Numbered from the stretch's first letter, positions 1 through 9,787 are shown. The stretch: DNA of 51,642 bases from Lachnospiraceae bacterium (GCA_024694625.1 JAILJP010000088.1:1-51642); one strand, 5' to 3'. Notes: generated by a model from the sequence alone, not told the origin. A program made the numbers and translations.

Positions 1-8
1 GCGGGAGA

Positions 9-1835
9 ATGGAAGGGATGGACATAAGTAAAAGAAGAATCGCGACTTTGACGTTTGTAGTTTGCGTTGCCTTGATAGTGCTGTTTAACCTGTCGATGTG
101 TTGGTTGCCTGGGTGTGCGCTTTGGCATAAGATTTTGGTGGCGTTAATAAGTGTATGTGGAATTGGAGTTTTGCCAATCATGGTTATGAAATTCGATTTC
201 GCATATAATATTGCGGCATCAATTTATAGTGGATTTGTAAGCCAAGTAAAATGGATTGTGGAAAATAAAATCACAATCACTAGAGATACTGGCGTGTGCC
301 TGATTTCATTTGTCGTGATTTATATTGCAGAAAAAGCTGCGGGGAATGGCAATATAAATATATGGCGTGTGTATTTCTGGAGTGGAATAGTAACGCTTAT
401 TGTGTGCTGGTATGAAATACTGAAAAGATACAAGACGATTAAGGTTGAATCTGCATTTGCGATAATTGCTTTCGTGTTGGGCTTGACGACTATATTATCA
501 AGCCCGCGTCATGTGGCAGCTGTTCCAGATGATGAAATTCACTGGGGCAGAGCGGCGTCGCTGGTTAGTGTGTTTGATTCTGTAAAATATGATTCTGAAA
601 ACATAATGTACTATACGACCATTGACCAGTTCTATAAGGTTTTGAATCATGAATACACATATGAAGATATGCATAACTATGATGAATCTTTGAATGAACT
701 ATATGGTCGAGATCATGCTATGGTTGCAGACGTATTAAATAGAGATGACACAGTGGGTTACGATACTCATTTGGGTACCTATTCAATAGCATATGTTGCT
801 CCGGCGATAGGGATGATAATAGCCAAAGGTTTGCATCTACCCTATACTTGCATTCTTATTGCAGGTAAGCTAGGAATATTATTGGCGTATATAGCTATTA
901 TATATGGAGCTATAAGACGCCTGCACTATGGCAAAGTGCTTGTGAGTGTCATTGCATTGATGCCAACGCCGTTTTACTGGGCTTGTTCATATACTTATGA
1001 TTGGTGGGTGCTGGCTTGGAGCATATATGCTTATAGTGTTTTCATAAGCACACTTCAGAATCCAGATGAGAAGGTGTCTAATAAAGACTTGATAGTGATG
1101 ATTGCGACTTTGGGGCTTGCTATTATACCGAAATGGGTGTATGGCGTTCTGTTTATACCATTCTTGTTTATGCCTGGGTATAAATTCAAGAGTCGAAAAC
1201 AGCGATTGATTTACTATGCATTTTTTGCGATGTCGGTAATCTGCGCGTGGGTGTTGATGATTAATCCACTGCTTCATGGAGGCCTCGGAGTAGGAGATGT
1301 GAGAGGCGGAGAGGATGTAAATGCAACCGCCCAGTTGTGGGGTATAATGATGTTTCCGTGGAATTATGTTAAAGTGCTGCTTAAATTTATGTTGGGATAT
1401 ATTAATCCGATAAATGGTGAAAGCTATCTAACTACCATGGGATTCTGGGGTGTTAGCTCATATTCGGTAGTGGTAATGATAATGTTTCTAGTGACAGCTT
1501 TTGTGGACAGAAGTCCAAGTAAAGTGCGAGGAAGGAAGAACGTAATTGTTATTTGTTTGCTGAAAATAGCGACGTTATGCACATGCCTATTAGGCGTTGC
1601 GGTTATTGTAACTAGCTTCTACATTGGGTTTACACCGATATTTGCGTATACTATAAATGGTTGTCAGCCAAGATATATATTGCCGTTGCTTATGCCTTTT
1701 TTGTTTAGCATAGGAGTAGATGGAACAATGGTTGCTGGCAAAATCAGTGAGAAAAAAATGGCGATGAGTGTGCTGATGCTGTCGACATTGGTATATATGT
1801 TGTCTTATTGGCAGGTATATATGTCAAATTTGTGA
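9..1835 (+). CDS. DUF2142 family polytopic membrane protein (putative GT-C glycosyltransferase)
   Basis: A 608-residue integral membrane protein with about a dozen hydrophobic segments. The family call rests on three features. There is an acidic loop PDDEIHW at about residues 173-179 (the family's P-D-E-x-x-H element). A membrane segment reads ALMPTPFYWACSYTYDWW near residue 320. A late QPRYILPLLMPFLF segment matches the family's GRYFLPLLP. Such proteins sit in surface polysaccharide loci and resemble GT-C enzymes that use polyprenyl-phosphate sugars on the outer membrane face; that role is inference. Only 8 bases precede the first ATG at 9. A second ATG at 18 has GGAG about 10 bases upstream and may be the true start. 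A second DUF2142 protein lies at 24771. Confidence 0.75.
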   Translation: MEGMDISKRRIATLTFVVCVALIVLFNLSMCWLPGCALWHKILVALISVCGIGVLPIMVMKFDFAYNIAASIYSGFVSQVKWIVENKITITRDTGVCLISFVVIYIAEKAAGNGNINIWRVYFWSGIVTLIVCWYEILKRYKTIKVESAFAIIAFVLGLTTILSSPRHVAAVPDDEIHWGRAASLVSVFDSVKYDSENIMYYTTIDQFYKVLNHEYTYEDMHNYDESLNELYGRDHAMVADVLNRDDTVGYDTHLGTYSIAYVAPAIGMIIAKGLHLPYTCILIAGKLGILLAYIAIIYGAIRRLHYGKVLVSVIALMPTPFYWACSYTYDWWVLAWSIYAYSVFISTLQNPDEKVSNKDLIVMIATLGLAIIPKWVYGVLFIPFLFMPGYKFKSRKQRLIYYAFFAMSVICAWVLMINPLLHGGLGVGDVRGGEDVNATAQLWGIMMFPWNYVKVLLKFMLGYINPINGESYLTTMGFWGVSSYSVVVMIMFLVTAFVDRSPSKVRGRKNVIVICLLKIATLCTCLLGVAVIVTSFYIGFTPIFAYTINGCQPRYILPLLMPFLFSIGVDGTMVAGKISEKKMAMSVLMLSTLVYMLSYWQVYMSNL

Positions 1836-1856
1836 ACATAGGCACGATTTACATGA

Positions 1857-1862
1857 TATAAT
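1857..1862 (+). promoter_or_regulatory. Probable extended -10 promoter for rfbA copy 1
   Basis: TATAAT preceded by TGA gives an extended -10 element (TGn). No good -35 hexamer is visible at 17 bases upstream. It lies 77 bases before the rfbA start, in a 103-base gap after the DUF2142 gene. Confidence 0.45.
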
Positions 1863-1938
1863 AGAGAGAACGCATTGATTTAAAATCACGAGATGAATAT
1901 AAAATTGATATTTGAAAACTGAAAGGAGTTCGGAAGAA

Positions 1939-2817
1939 ATGAAAGGAATTATACTTGCCGGAGGTTCCGGTACTAGACTTTATCCATTGACCAAGGCAAT
2001 CAGTAAACAGATTATGCCAGTGTATGATAAGCCAATGATTTATTATCCATTATCTACACTTATGCTTGCAGGAATTAGAGAGGTTCTTATTATCTCTACA
2101 CCTAGAGATTTGCCAGTGTTCAAGGAGCTGCTTGGAGATGGAAGCCAGCTGGGAATGGATATTCAGTATGCTATTCAGGAGGCGCCAAATGGACTCGCTG
2201 AGGCATTTATCATCGGAGAGGAATTCATAGGGGATGATTCTGTAGCGCTCGTACTCGGAGACAATATCTTCTACGGTATGACTTTCTCGAAAATTTTGAG
2301 AGAGGCTGCTGCAAGAACAGAGTCTGAGCCAGGAGCTACAATCTTTGGTTACTATGTTAAGGATCCAAGAGAATACGGAGTAGTAGAATTTGATGAGAAT
2401 GGTATCGCAATCTCTATCGAGGAGAAGCCAGCTCAGCCAAAGAGCAACTATGCAGTACCAGGATTATATTTCTATGATAATGATGTAGTGCAGATTGCCA
2501 AGACAATTAAGCCAAGTGCAAGAGGTGAACTTGAAATCACTGCTGTCAATAATGAGTACCTCAATCGTGGAAACCTCCATGTAGAGACTCTTGGTCGAGG
2601 ATTTGCATGGCTTGATACAGGAAACCATGACATGCTTCTGTCTGCAGCAAATTTCGTAGAGACATACCAGAAGAGACAGGGTATGTATGTATCTTGTATC
2701 GAAGAGATTGCTTACAGAAGAGGCTTTATCGATAAGGACCAGCTTGTTAAGCTTGCTCAGCCACTTCTCAAGACTGCATATGGTCAGTATCTGATAGATG
2801 TAAGTGAAGGATTGTAA
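1939..2817 (+). CDS. rfbA: Glucose-1-phosphate thymidylyltransferase, copy 1
   Basis: A 292-residue RmlA/RfbA that makes dTDP-glucose from dTTP and glucose 1-phosphate, the first step to dTDP-rhamnose and dTDP-amino sugars. The nucleotide-binding loop GGSGTRLYP is at residues 8-16, followed by the [11 protein letters not shown] block and LGDNIFYG. Length is typical for the short family. The ATG at 1939 is chosen because AAGGAG sits 10 bases before it and because the family starts MKGIILAGG; an upstream TTG would add nine non-homologous residues. A second copy lies at 28413. By hand count the two differ at 37 of 292 residues (about 87% identical) and use different codons, with AGA preferred for arginine here. 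They look like two acquisitions, not a fresh duplication. Confidence 0.95.
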   Translation: MKGIILAGGSGTRLYPLTKAISKQIMPVYDKPMIYYPLSTLMLAGIREVLIISTPRDLPVFKELLGDGSQLGMDIQYAIQEAPNGLAEAFIIGEEFIGDDSVALVLGDNIFYGMTFSKILREAAARTESEPGATIFGYYVKDPREYGVVEFDENGIAISIEEKPAQPKSNYAVPGLYFYDNDVVQIAKTIKPSARGELEITAVNNEYLNRGNLHVETLGRGFAWLDTGNHDMLLSAANFVETYQKRQGMYVSCIEEIAYRRGFIDKDQLVKLAQPLLKTAYGQYLIDVSEGL

Positions 2818-2842
2818 GAATTAGAGAGAGCAGGAAACTTTC

Positions 2843-4228
2843 ATGAAGATAGAAAAGCATGTTGAAACATATCGCAGGATATATCAGCGTACGGCGAATA
2901 TCATGATGCCAGTAATATATACGGTGATATTTGGCTACATATGGTATTCACAACTGAATCGCCTTGTTCACGGTTTCGTGAACAAGGGTAACGTACTTCT
3001 TATTGTGATGTATTTCGCGATATGCTATGTATCACTGAAGTTGTGGAACGCCTATGGGATAGGTAAGCAGAAACTGGTAAATGTAGTGGTTTCCCAGGCT
3101 ATGGGAGTCCTGTTTGCTAATGCTGCCACATATATGGAACTGGCTCTGATTGAGGGTACGATTTATAGTTTGATTGCAATCCTCAAGAAGATGATTCTGC
3201 TCACGCTCCTGCAGGCTATTGTGTCAGTAGTGGTTCCATATTTGCTGAATTTAGTGTATATCATGATTTTTCCTCCGCACAAGATTTTGCAGATAAATGG
3301 TGATTATGACAATGACCTGGGTGACAAGATTCGTAGTCGTGAGGACAGATACAAGGTCTGCGAGGAAATATCCATCCATGAACCATGGGAAGTGATAGAA
3401 TCCAAGATGCATGAATACAGGGCGGTACTCTTAAATGATTTGGACTCCCATGAGCAGGTGAAGATTATCAAATACTGTTATGCTCATTCCATCAGACTAT
3501 ATTTCACGCCAAAGATATCAGATATCATCATAAAGGGTAGCGACACAATCAATTATTTCGACTCGCCACTTTTTGTAAATAGAAATATTGGATTGACTAT
3601 CGAACAACGTATAATCAAGAGAACCTTTGATATAGTATTATCATTTATTGGCCTGGTGGTTACATCGCCTATTATGCTTATCACTGCTATATGCATCAAA
3701 ACTTATGATGGTGGTCCTGTATTTTTTCGTCAGGAGAGAACTACTTTTAGAGGCAAGAATTTCTGGATTATCAAATTCAGATCTATGATAGAAAATGCTG
3801 AGGCGGATGGCAAATCAAATCCTGCCGCAGATGATGATGACAGAATTACACCGATTGGTAAATTCATCAGAAAGACTAGAATAGATGAGCTGCCACAGCT
3901 GGTAAATATTCTAAAGGGTGATATGTCTATCGTAGGACCGAGACCAGAGCGAGTGGAGCATATGGAAAAATATGCCGAGGTCGTGCCGGAATTCGATTAT
4001 CGACTCAAGGTAAAGGGCGGCCTGACTGGATATGCTCAGGTGTATGGTAAATACAATACTACTCCTCTTGATAAGTTAAAGATGGATCTGATGTATATTG
4101 TGAATTATTCTTTTCTTTTGGATATGCAGATTATTTTTGAAACAGTAAAAGTGGTTTTTAAGAGCGAAGCTACCGAAGGGTTTACTAGTGAACAGAAAAC
4201 GAAAATACGCAATGAAGAGGAAGAATAA
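2843..4228 (+). CDS. Polyprenyl-phosphate sugar-1-phosphate transferase (WbaP/PssY type), copy 1
   Basis: A 461-residue initiating enzyme that would move a sugar phosphate from a nucleotide sugar to undecaprenyl phosphate at the cytoplasmic membrane. Four N-terminal hydrophobic segments are followed by a central soluble region. The bacterial sugar transferase domain occupies the last 200 or so residues: KRTFDIVLSFIG, GPVFFRQER, IIKFRSM, IDELPQLVNILKGDMSIVGPRP and KGGLTGYAQVYG. These are the family's catalytic and membrane-reentrant motifs. It follows rfbA by 25 bases, probably in one transcript. A second, more canonical enzyme of this class lies at 41244. The donor sugar cannot be read from sequence. 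Confidence 0.9.
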   Translation: MKIEKHVETYRRIYQRTANIMMPVIYTVIFGYIWYSQLNRLVHGFVNKGNVLLIVMYFAICYVSLKLWNAYGIGKQKLVNVVVSQAMGVLFANAATYMELALIEGTIYSLIAILKKMILLTLLQAIVSVVVPYLLNLVYIMIFPPHKILQINGDYDNDLGDKIRSREDRYKVCEEISIHEPWEVIESKMHEYRAVLLNDLDSHEQVKIIKYCYAHSIRLYFTPKISDIIIKGSDTINYFDSPLFVNRNIGLTIEQRIIKRTFDIVLSFIGLVVTSPIMLITAICIKTYDGGPVFFRQERTTFRGKNFWIIKFRSMIENAEADGKSNPAADDDDRITPIGKFIRKTRIDELPQLVNILKGDMSIVGPRPERVEHMEKYAEVVPEFDYRLKVKGGLTGYAQVYGKYNTTPLDKLKMDLMYIVNYSFLLDMQIIFETVKVVFKSEATEGFTSEQKTKIRNEEEE

Positions 4229-4251
4229 ATCCTATAGATAGGATGATAGAG

Positions 4252-4299
4252 GAAACACACAAAGCAACGGCATTTTGTCGTTACTTTTTTGTGTGTTTC
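4252..4299 (+). terminator. Long imperfect hairpin, probable terminator of the first operon
   Basis: GAAACACAC (4252-4260) pairs with GTGTGTTTC (4291-4299). Inside, AAAG-c-AACG pairs with CGTT-a-CTTT around a loop ending at 4278, with surplus T residues bulged at 4285-4290. The inner stem followed by six T residues has the form of a Rho-independent terminator. It lies 24 bases after the sugar-phosphate transferase stop. Confidence 0.6.
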
Positions 4300-4303
4300 G
4301 AAA

Positions 4304-4333
4304 TTGGACTATTATACTAAAAAAAGGTATAAT
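4304..4333 (+). promoter_or_regulatory. Promoter of the accessory glycosyltransferase cassette
   Basis: TTGGAC at 4304-4309 and TATAAT at 4328-4333 are separated by 18 bases, a good sigma-A match. It lies just after a terminator-like hairpin and 31 bases before the first gene of the 4.3-16.5 kb cassette, so the cassette can be transcribed independently. Confidence 0.7.
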
Positions 4334-4363
4334 ACTAGGGATTAGGCACAGAAGGAAATTGTG

Positions 4364-5506
4364 ATGTCTGAAAAAGTGTTGATGCTGGCTTCGACCGCAT
4401 CTATGATACAACAATTTAATATGGACAATATTGAAATACTGCAGGAGCTTGGATATGAAGTAGAAGTGGCCTGCAATTTCTATGTTGGAAATACATGTAC
4501 GCCGGAAAAGGTGGAGGAACTTAAGCGCGATTTGGATGATGCTGGGGTGGCTTATCACCAAGTTGATTTTGCGAGAAATCCTATTCATGTTGGGAGGCTG
4601 TTTCAAGCTTATTTACAGGTGAAGTGTTTGTGCCAAAGCCAGGGGTATGAATTTATTCACTGCCATACACCTATCGGAAGTGTGGTGTCACGTATGGCTG
4701 GACACAGCTGCCATATTCCTGTAATGTACACTGCTCATGGATTTCACTTCTACAAAGGAGCACCAATTCAAAATTGGTTACTTTATTATCCGGTGGAAAA
4801 GTTCTTTGCAAGATGGACAAAAACGCTGGTAACTATTACAGATGAAGATTATAAAAGAGCAAAAAAGAAACTACGTGCAAATGAAATAAAGCATATTCAT
4901 GGAATTGGCGTGGATTTAGATTATTACAATGTGACAGATGAAAAGCGTGAGAAAATTCGTAAGTACTACCGGCGGCAGTTGAGAGTCAAAGATGACGAAT
5001 ATATGCTTTTTTCGGTTGGAGAATTAAATAACAATAAGAATCATGAAACGATCCTTGAGGTCCTTCATGAAATACATGATGAGAAGTTAAAATATTTTAT
5101 TTGTGGAATTGGACCCAAAAAGGAATATTATGAAAGGATTGTATCCGATTTTGGGATGGCAGATCAAATTACTTTCTTGGGATTTCGTGATGATTTGAGA
5201 GAATTGTATATCACAGCAGATTTATTTGTTTTTCCTTCGAAGAGAGAGGGCCTTTCTGTGGCATTAATGGAAGCAGTTGCTTCTAAGACACCTACAATTG
5301 CTTCAAATATTCGTGGAAACAATGAACTAATAGTAGATAATAATTGTAGATTTGAAGCTACAGATAAAGAACAGATTAAAAAGATGATTTTGGATTGGAG
5401 AGCGGGAAAATTAATTCCAAACCCTAGCGAAAACTACCGAAATTTGAATCAATACAGTAAAAAGAATGTTCACGAAGAAATGAAGAGGATATACAGCAAT
5501 GTTTAG
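4364..5506 (+). CDS. GT4 family glycosyltransferase
   Basis: A 380-residue retaining glycosyltransferase with a GT-B fold. The N-terminal half has the Glyco_transf_4 pattern, with YTAHGFHFYKGAP near residue 126. The C-terminal half has FSVGELNNNKNHETIL, GFRDDLRELYITADLFVFPS and EGLSVALMEA; the last is the E-x7-E nucleotide-sugar element. No membrane segment is seen, so it should act at the cytoplasmic face on a lipid-linked acceptor. The ATG at 4364 follows AAGGAA by 6 bases, while the GTG at 4361 is too close to it. It is the first gene of the cassette and its end overlaps the next gene by 8 bases. Resemblance to EpsD/CapM-type enzymes is general; the sugar is unknown. Confidence 0.88.
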   Translation: MSEKVLMLASTASMIQQFNMDNIEILQELGYEVEVACNFYVGNTCTPEKVEELKRDLDDAGVAYHQVDFARNPIHVGRLFQAYLQVKCLCQSQGYEFIHCHTPIGSVVSRMAGHSCHIPVMYTAHGFHFYKGAPIQNWLLYYPVEKFFARWTKTLVTITDEDYKRAKKKLRANEIKHIHGIGVDLDYYNVTDEKREKIRKYYRRQLRVKDDEYMLFSVGELNNNKNHETILEVLHEIHDEKLKYFICGIGPKKEYYERIVSDFGMADQITFLGFRDDLRELYITADLFVFPSKREGLSVALMEAVASKTPTIASNIRGNNELIVDNNCRFEATDKEQIKKMILDWRAGKLIPNPSENYRNLNQYSKKNVHEEMKRIYSNV

Positions 5507-6284
5507 TGTTGTGATTCCAATGTATCAAAGCGAAAAGACCATAGAGCGTGCAATACGTTCTGTGTGGAATCAATCAGTATATGATGAAGTGGAAGAAATA
5601 ATAATCGTGGATGACGGTTCCACAGATGCTTCTTCAGAAATTGTAAAAAAACTTAAATTGGAATCGAATGCAAAGATTCGTCTGATACAAACAGATAATC
5701 AAGGGCCTTCGGCTGCAAGAAATACTGGATTAAAAGAATCAAAGTCGGAGTACGTAGCCTTCCTTGATTCTGACGATGTTTGGATGCCTAATAAACTAGA
5801 AGAGCAAAGAGAAGTTATTCTGAATGAAGATGTAGAACTTTTAAGTTCCGGCTTTGATGATAAACCACTGGATATTTTGTGTAAAAAATATCCGCGCCTT
5901 TGCAAAGTGACAATTCAGGATTATTGCATTAAGAGCTTTATTTTTACATCCACTGTAGTACTTAAACGAGATTGTATAAAAGAATATGGACTATTTGATG
6001 AAGACATGAAGTACTCGGAAGATATGAATTATTATCAAAAGTTCTTCCGGGGAGATAAGGTGTTTTATTTGGCCATAAAAGCTGCAGAGTATGCACCGGA
6101 TAGAGAGTATTATGGAGCTTCTGGCTTGTCTTCACATTTAAAAGAGATGCATCTTGGGAGAAGAAAGAATTTTAAAGAACTATATGAAAATCACCAGATA
6201 GGTTTTGGATTCTATGTGGCGATGGTTTTGTTTGGCGAAATGAAATATGTTAGACGCCGTATTCTGACGAGTAAGAAAAAATGA
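5499..6284 (+). CDS. GT2 family glycosyltransferase
   Basis: A 261-residue inverting GT-A enzyme. FSVVIPMYQSEKTI opens the nucleotide-binding fold, IIIVDDGSTDAS follows, then NQGPSAARNTGL and the metal-binding FLDSDDVWMP. A later DEDMKYSEDMNYYQK block holds the usual acceptor-side acidic residues. There is no membrane segment. The start at 5499 overlaps the previous gene by 8 bases and follows AGAGGA. The stop overlaps the next start as ATGA, so translation is probably coupled across three genes. Donor and acceptor cannot be named. Confidence 0.88.
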   Translation: MFSVVIPMYQSEKTIERAIRSVWNQSVYDEVEEIIIVDDGSTDASSEIVKKLKLESNAKIRLIQTDNQGPSAARNTGLKESKSEYVAFLDSDDVWMPNKLEEQREVILNEDVELLSSGFDDKPLDILCKKYPRLCKVTIQDYCIKSFIFTSTVVLKRDCIKEYGLFDEDMKYSEDMNYYQKFFRGDKVFYLAIKAAEYAPDREYYGASGLSSHLKEMHLGRRKNFKELYENHQIGFGFYVAMVLFGEMKYVRRRILTSKKK

Positions 6285-7171
6285 TTGGAATAGTAGTATT
6301 AAATTATCGAAGTTGGGATTTGAGCCTGCGATGTATCAAAAGTATTGCGAAATATCCACCGAAAGAAGAATATCAAATCTATTTAGTGGATAATGATTCG
6401 CCGAATTCACCTGAATACAATTTAGAGCAGGTTATTAAAGATTATTCTTTGAAGTATGTAAAAACGAAAAAGAATCTTGGTTATAACGGCGGCAACAATG
6501 TGGGAATCAAAGCAGCATTGGAAGATGGTTGCGATGCTATCCTATATACGAATAATGATATTGTATTTGAAAAAGACAGTATCCAATTTTTGAAAGACGA
6601 ATTGGATGACCAAAAGAAGATAGGTATTACCTGTCCAAAGATTAAGGATGAACAAGGTGAGATTCAAAAGTGTCATATGATGCACGAACTTACCATGATT
6701 GATAAATATAGAATAACAACAAAATTGAATTTGATTTTTCGAAAAGCGTATAGAAATTATTATGGTTTGGATTTGTCTTATGAAGAGCCGTTCTATCCAT
6801 ATGCTGCCCAAGGAAGTTGTGTGATGATGTCACGACACTGTGCTTTGGAAGTGACTCCTTTTGATGAAGTGCCGTTTCTTTATGAGGAAGAATTGATGCT
6901 CGGACATCGGATGAAGGAAAAAGGCTATCGTGAATTGTATTGTCCAAAAGCAATCGTAAGGCATCTTCATGGTGGTAGTACAAAACATGTAAAAGCGTTT
7001 GCCTTTGCACATATGGTAAGAAGCGAAATCTATTACTGTAAAGAATATCTACATGCAAAGGATTGGATGATACGTCCTTTGGTTTGGTACAGAAGTTGTG
7101 TGTATTGGCTAAAGGGACTTAGGGATAAAGATTTTAGAGAGGGTAAATATAGAGCTATTATAAATAGTTGA
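6281..7171 (+). CDS. GT2 family glycosyltransferase (rhamnosyltransferase-like)
   Basis: A 296-residue GT-A protein. IGIVVLNYRSWDLSLRCI starts the fold, with YLVDNDSPN and then NLGYNGGNNVGI. ILYTNNDIVF supplies the DXD position as N-N-D, as in many rhamnosyltransferase-like GT2 enzymes. AQGSCVMMSR and PFLYEEELMLGHRM form the C-terminal acceptor region. It overlaps the upstream gene by 4 bases (ATGA). The rhamnose assignment is a family analogy only. Confidence 0.85.
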   Translation: MIGIVVLNYRSWDLSLRCIKSIAKYPPKEEYQIYLVDNDSPNSPEYNLEQVIKDYSLKYVKTKKNLGYNGGNNVGIKAALEDGCDAILYTNNDIVFEKDSIQFLKDELDDQKKIGITCPKIKDEQGEIQKCHMMHELTMIDKYRITTKLNLIFRKAYRNYYGLDLSYEEPFYPYAAQGSCVMMSRHCALEVTPFDEVPFLYEEELMLGHRMKEKGYRELYCPKAIVRHLHGGSTKHVKAFAFAHMVRSEIYYCKEYLHAKDWMIRPLVWYRSCVYWLKGLRDKDFREGKYRAIINS

Positions 7172-7200
7172 TGGATAGTTATATTTAGGGAAAGTAAACT

Positions 7201-8016
7201 ATGGATTTAGTATCAATTTTAATTAGAACATGTCAAAGACCTAACGTTTTAAGGCGGGCATTAGAAAGTGTTCAAAACCAGACTTATAAAAATATTGAAG
7301 TTGTGGTTGTGGAAGATGGTATAGAGTCAGCTAGAACTTTAATAGAAACTGAATTCAAAGATCTTAATATTGTTTATTATCCAACTATAGAAAAAAAAGG
7401 ACGAAGCTATGCAGGAAATAAAGCAATGGAAATTGCGCATGGAAAATATCTGAATTTTTTGGATGATGATGATATATTGTATCCTGAGCACGTAGAGTTA
7501 TTAGTAAAAGTACTCGATGGATGTAAAAATAAAGCTGCTTATGCTATTGCAGAAGAGGCGATGGTGACAGCAAGCGGAATAATAAAGAAAGTTTTTGTTA
7601 GATATCAACAACCATATAACCGGATTCTGTTGACAACAATGAATTATTTCCCGATACAAACTGTGCTTTTTGAAAGAACCTTATTCGAGGAAAAAGGTGG
7701 CTTTGATGAGAAAATAGATATGATGGAAGACTGGGACTTGTGGTTAAGGTTTTCAACAGAAACAGATTTTAAGTATTTAGAAAAAATAACTTCAAGATAT
7801 TATACACCAGCTGAAAAAAGAAAAAAGCAAAATCGCTCATCAGAACTAAGAGAAACTAGAGAGTATATTATAGGAAAAATGGAAAAGTATACATTCGAAA
7901 GTAATATTGCCAGTGTTAATAAAGAAGCGATGTATTTATTGAGAGAGTATAATCAGAACCCTATTGTGAAATACCTGAGAATATTAGCCCGCTTAATTAT
8001 TTGGGGAGAAAAATAA
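7201..8016 (+). CDS. GT2 family glycosyltransferase, paralogous to the C-terminal domain of the next gene
   Basis: A 271-residue GT-A enzyme. VSILIRTCQRPNVLRRAL opens the fold, VVVVEDGIES follows, then RSYAGNKAMEIAHGKYLNFLDDDDILYPEHVELL with the DDDD metal site, and MMEDWDLWLRFST near the end. The same blocks recur in order in residues 308-560 of the protein encoded just downstream, so the two share a recent ancestor. A GGGAAAG ribosome site precedes the ATG. No membrane segments are seen. The base composition here is very AT-rich, with many AAA, ATA and TTA codons. Confidence 0.87.
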   Translation: MDLVSILIRTCQRPNVLRRALESVQNQTYKNIEVVVVEDGIESARTLIETEFKDLNIVYYPTIEKKGRSYAGNKAMEIAHGKYLNFLDDDDILYPEHVELLVKVLDGCKNKAAYAIAEEAMVTASGIIKKVFVRYQQPYNRILLTTMNYFPIQTVLFERTLFEEKGGFDEKIDMMEDWDLWLRFSTETDFKYLEKITSRYYTPAEKRKKQNRSSELRETREYIIGKMEKYTFESNIASVNKEAMYLLREYNQNPIVKYLRILARLIIWGEK

Positions 8017-8052
8017 TGGGGAGTATATTTAAAGTTGAGAGAAAGGAATATC

Positions 8053-9735
8053 ATGGAAAAGTTTGATTTAGTATTTGTTAGTTATAATTCAGAAAAATGG
8101 ATTGATCAATGTTTTGGGGCTTTGCTGAAAACTAAATATAATCTAAAACTATTAAATGTTTATGTTGTTGATAACAATTCGACGGATAATACTATTGCCA
8201 AACTAAAACGGTTTAAAGAGCAAAAAGGAAATGAATTTGGCACATTTTCAATTGTAGAAGAAAAGTCAAATTGGGGATTTGGCATTGCAAACAACATTGG
8301 ATTTTCCAAGGGAGATGCGGAGTATGTGTGCTTTTTAAATATTGATACTGAGGTGTTTGCTGATACGTTTTCTGAATTAGAAAAGGAAATTCGCGACTCA
8401 AATGATGATGTTGCATTGTGGGAATTTAGACAATTCCCATATGAACACCCAAAGATGTATGATCCGGTGACAAAAGAAACGGATTGGGCAAGTGGAGCAG
8501 CTTTTGCAGTACGAAGAAATGTTTATTTGGAAGTTGGAGGGTTTGATGAAGAAATCTTTATGTATGCAGAAGATGTTGATTTGAGTTGGAGAATTCGCTC
8601 CTTAGGTTATAAGATCCATTACACTCCACGTGTGAAAATCACACATTATTCTTATGAGTCAGCAGGAGAGATTAAGCCGAACCAACATGTATATGGTGTT
8701 ATCAACAATCTGTTGCTTAGATATAGATATGTGGGAAAAATGGGTATATTGGAGGGGCATGCGCGCTTTTGGAGCTTAATGAGAAGGCCATCGGCATTTC
8801 CAAAATCAAAACGATTACTGTTTAAACAATACTTGAATCATTTTACAAAAATCATGCATTTTTATGCAAGTGGTAAGTATAAAAAAAATATTACTACAGT
8901 AGGAAGGTTCATAGGTTGGGAATACAATATTAATAGAGAAGGAGCATTTTATTATAATGAACTCCCTGAAACTAATCCATTAGTATCTGTTATTGTAAGA
9001 ACATGTGGGAGACCTGATGTCTTGCGAGAGACATTAATATCTTTGAAGAATCAAACGTATGACAATATGGAAGTTGTTGTTGTTGAGGATGGACCGGAAG
9101 TTTCAAAAAATATGATTGACGATGAGTTTGGAGAAATGAATATTCGTTATCATGCTACTGGGACTTCGGTTGGGCGTTCGAAAGCTGGTAATATAGCGAT
9201 GGGAATGGCCAAAGGAAAGTATTTGAATTTACTAGATGATGATGATTTATTTTACGCAGATCATATAGAGGTATTGGTGAAAAATATTGAAAAAACAGAT
9301 AATATGGCGGTATACTCCTTGGCGTTTGAAACGCCTATTACTGTGTTTTCAAAGTCTCCGTATGAATATGAAGTAAAATACTTTAATTCTGTGCATAAAC
9401 AAGAATTTGATAGGATGATGCTGTGTCATCATAATTATATCCCGATACAATGTATTATGTTTTCGAAAACGTTATTTGAGCAGTATGGCGGTTTCGATGA
9501 AACAGTTGATGCGCTAGAAGATTGGGATATGTGGGTTAGATATTCAACAAAAACAGATTTTGGATTTGTAAAGAAAACAACTTCTCTTTATAGAGTTCCT
9601 GCGAAACAAGAAATTAATGAACAAAGACAAAAAGCTTTAGATGATGCGTTGGTTGTAATGAGAAAAAAACATGCTTCGTACAATCAACAATTGAGTGTTA
9701 GCGATATTTGCAAGATATATGAACGATTGAATTAG
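8053..9735 (+). CDS. Bifunctional tandem GT2 glycosyltransferase
   Basis: A 560-residue protein with two GT-A domains. Domain 1 (about residues 1-290) has LVFVSYNSEKWI, VYVVDNNSTDNT, NWGFGIANNIGF, FLNIDTEVF and DEEIFMYAEDVDLSWRI, resembling rhamnosyltransferases. Domain 2 (308-560) has VSVIVRTCGRPDVL, VVVVEDGPEV, LNLLDDDDLFY and ALEDWDMWVRYST, and is closely related to the 271-residue enzyme just upstream. Each domain keeps an acidic metal site, so both could be active and add successive sugars. AGGA lies about 6 bases before the ATG at 8053; a TTG at 8035 has no such site. The arrangement suggests duplication of the upstream gene and fusion to a different GT2. Confidence 0.88.
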   Translation: MEKFDLVFVSYNSEKWIDQCFGALLKTKYNLKLLNVYVVDNNSTDNTIAKLKRFKEQKGNEFGTFSIVEEKSNWGFGIANNIGFSKGDAEYVCFLNIDTEVFADTFSELEKEIRDSNDDVALWEFRQFPYEHPKMYDPVTKETDWASGAAFAVRRNVYLEVGGFDEEIFMYAEDVDLSWRIRSLGYKIHYTPRVKITHYSYESAGEIKPNQHVYGVINNLLLRYRYVGKMGILEGHARFWSLMRRPSAFPKSKRLLFKQYLNHFTKIMHFYASGKYKKNITTVGRFIGWEYNINREGAFYYNELPETNPLVSVIVRTCGRPDVLRETLISLKNQTYDNMEVVVVEDGPEVSKNMIDDEFGEMNIRYHATGTSVGRSKAGNIAMGMAKGKYLNLLDDDDLFYADHIEVLVKNIEKTDNMAVYSLAFETPITVFSKSPYEYEVKYFNSVHKQEFDRMMLCHHNYIPIQCIMFSKTLFEQYGGFDETVDALEDWDMWVRYSTKTDFGFVKKTTSLYRVPAKQEINEQRQKALDDALVVMRKKHASYNQQLSVSDICKIYERLN

Positions 9736-9787
9736 AAAAAGACAAAGTCTGTTATACATTATGTAATATTGAAGGAGAGAGAATTAT

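Noticed and set aside
1912-1938. TTG-initiated extension of rfbA copy 1
   Set aside because: It adds residues absent from the family and overlaps the AAGGAG site that serves ATG 1939.
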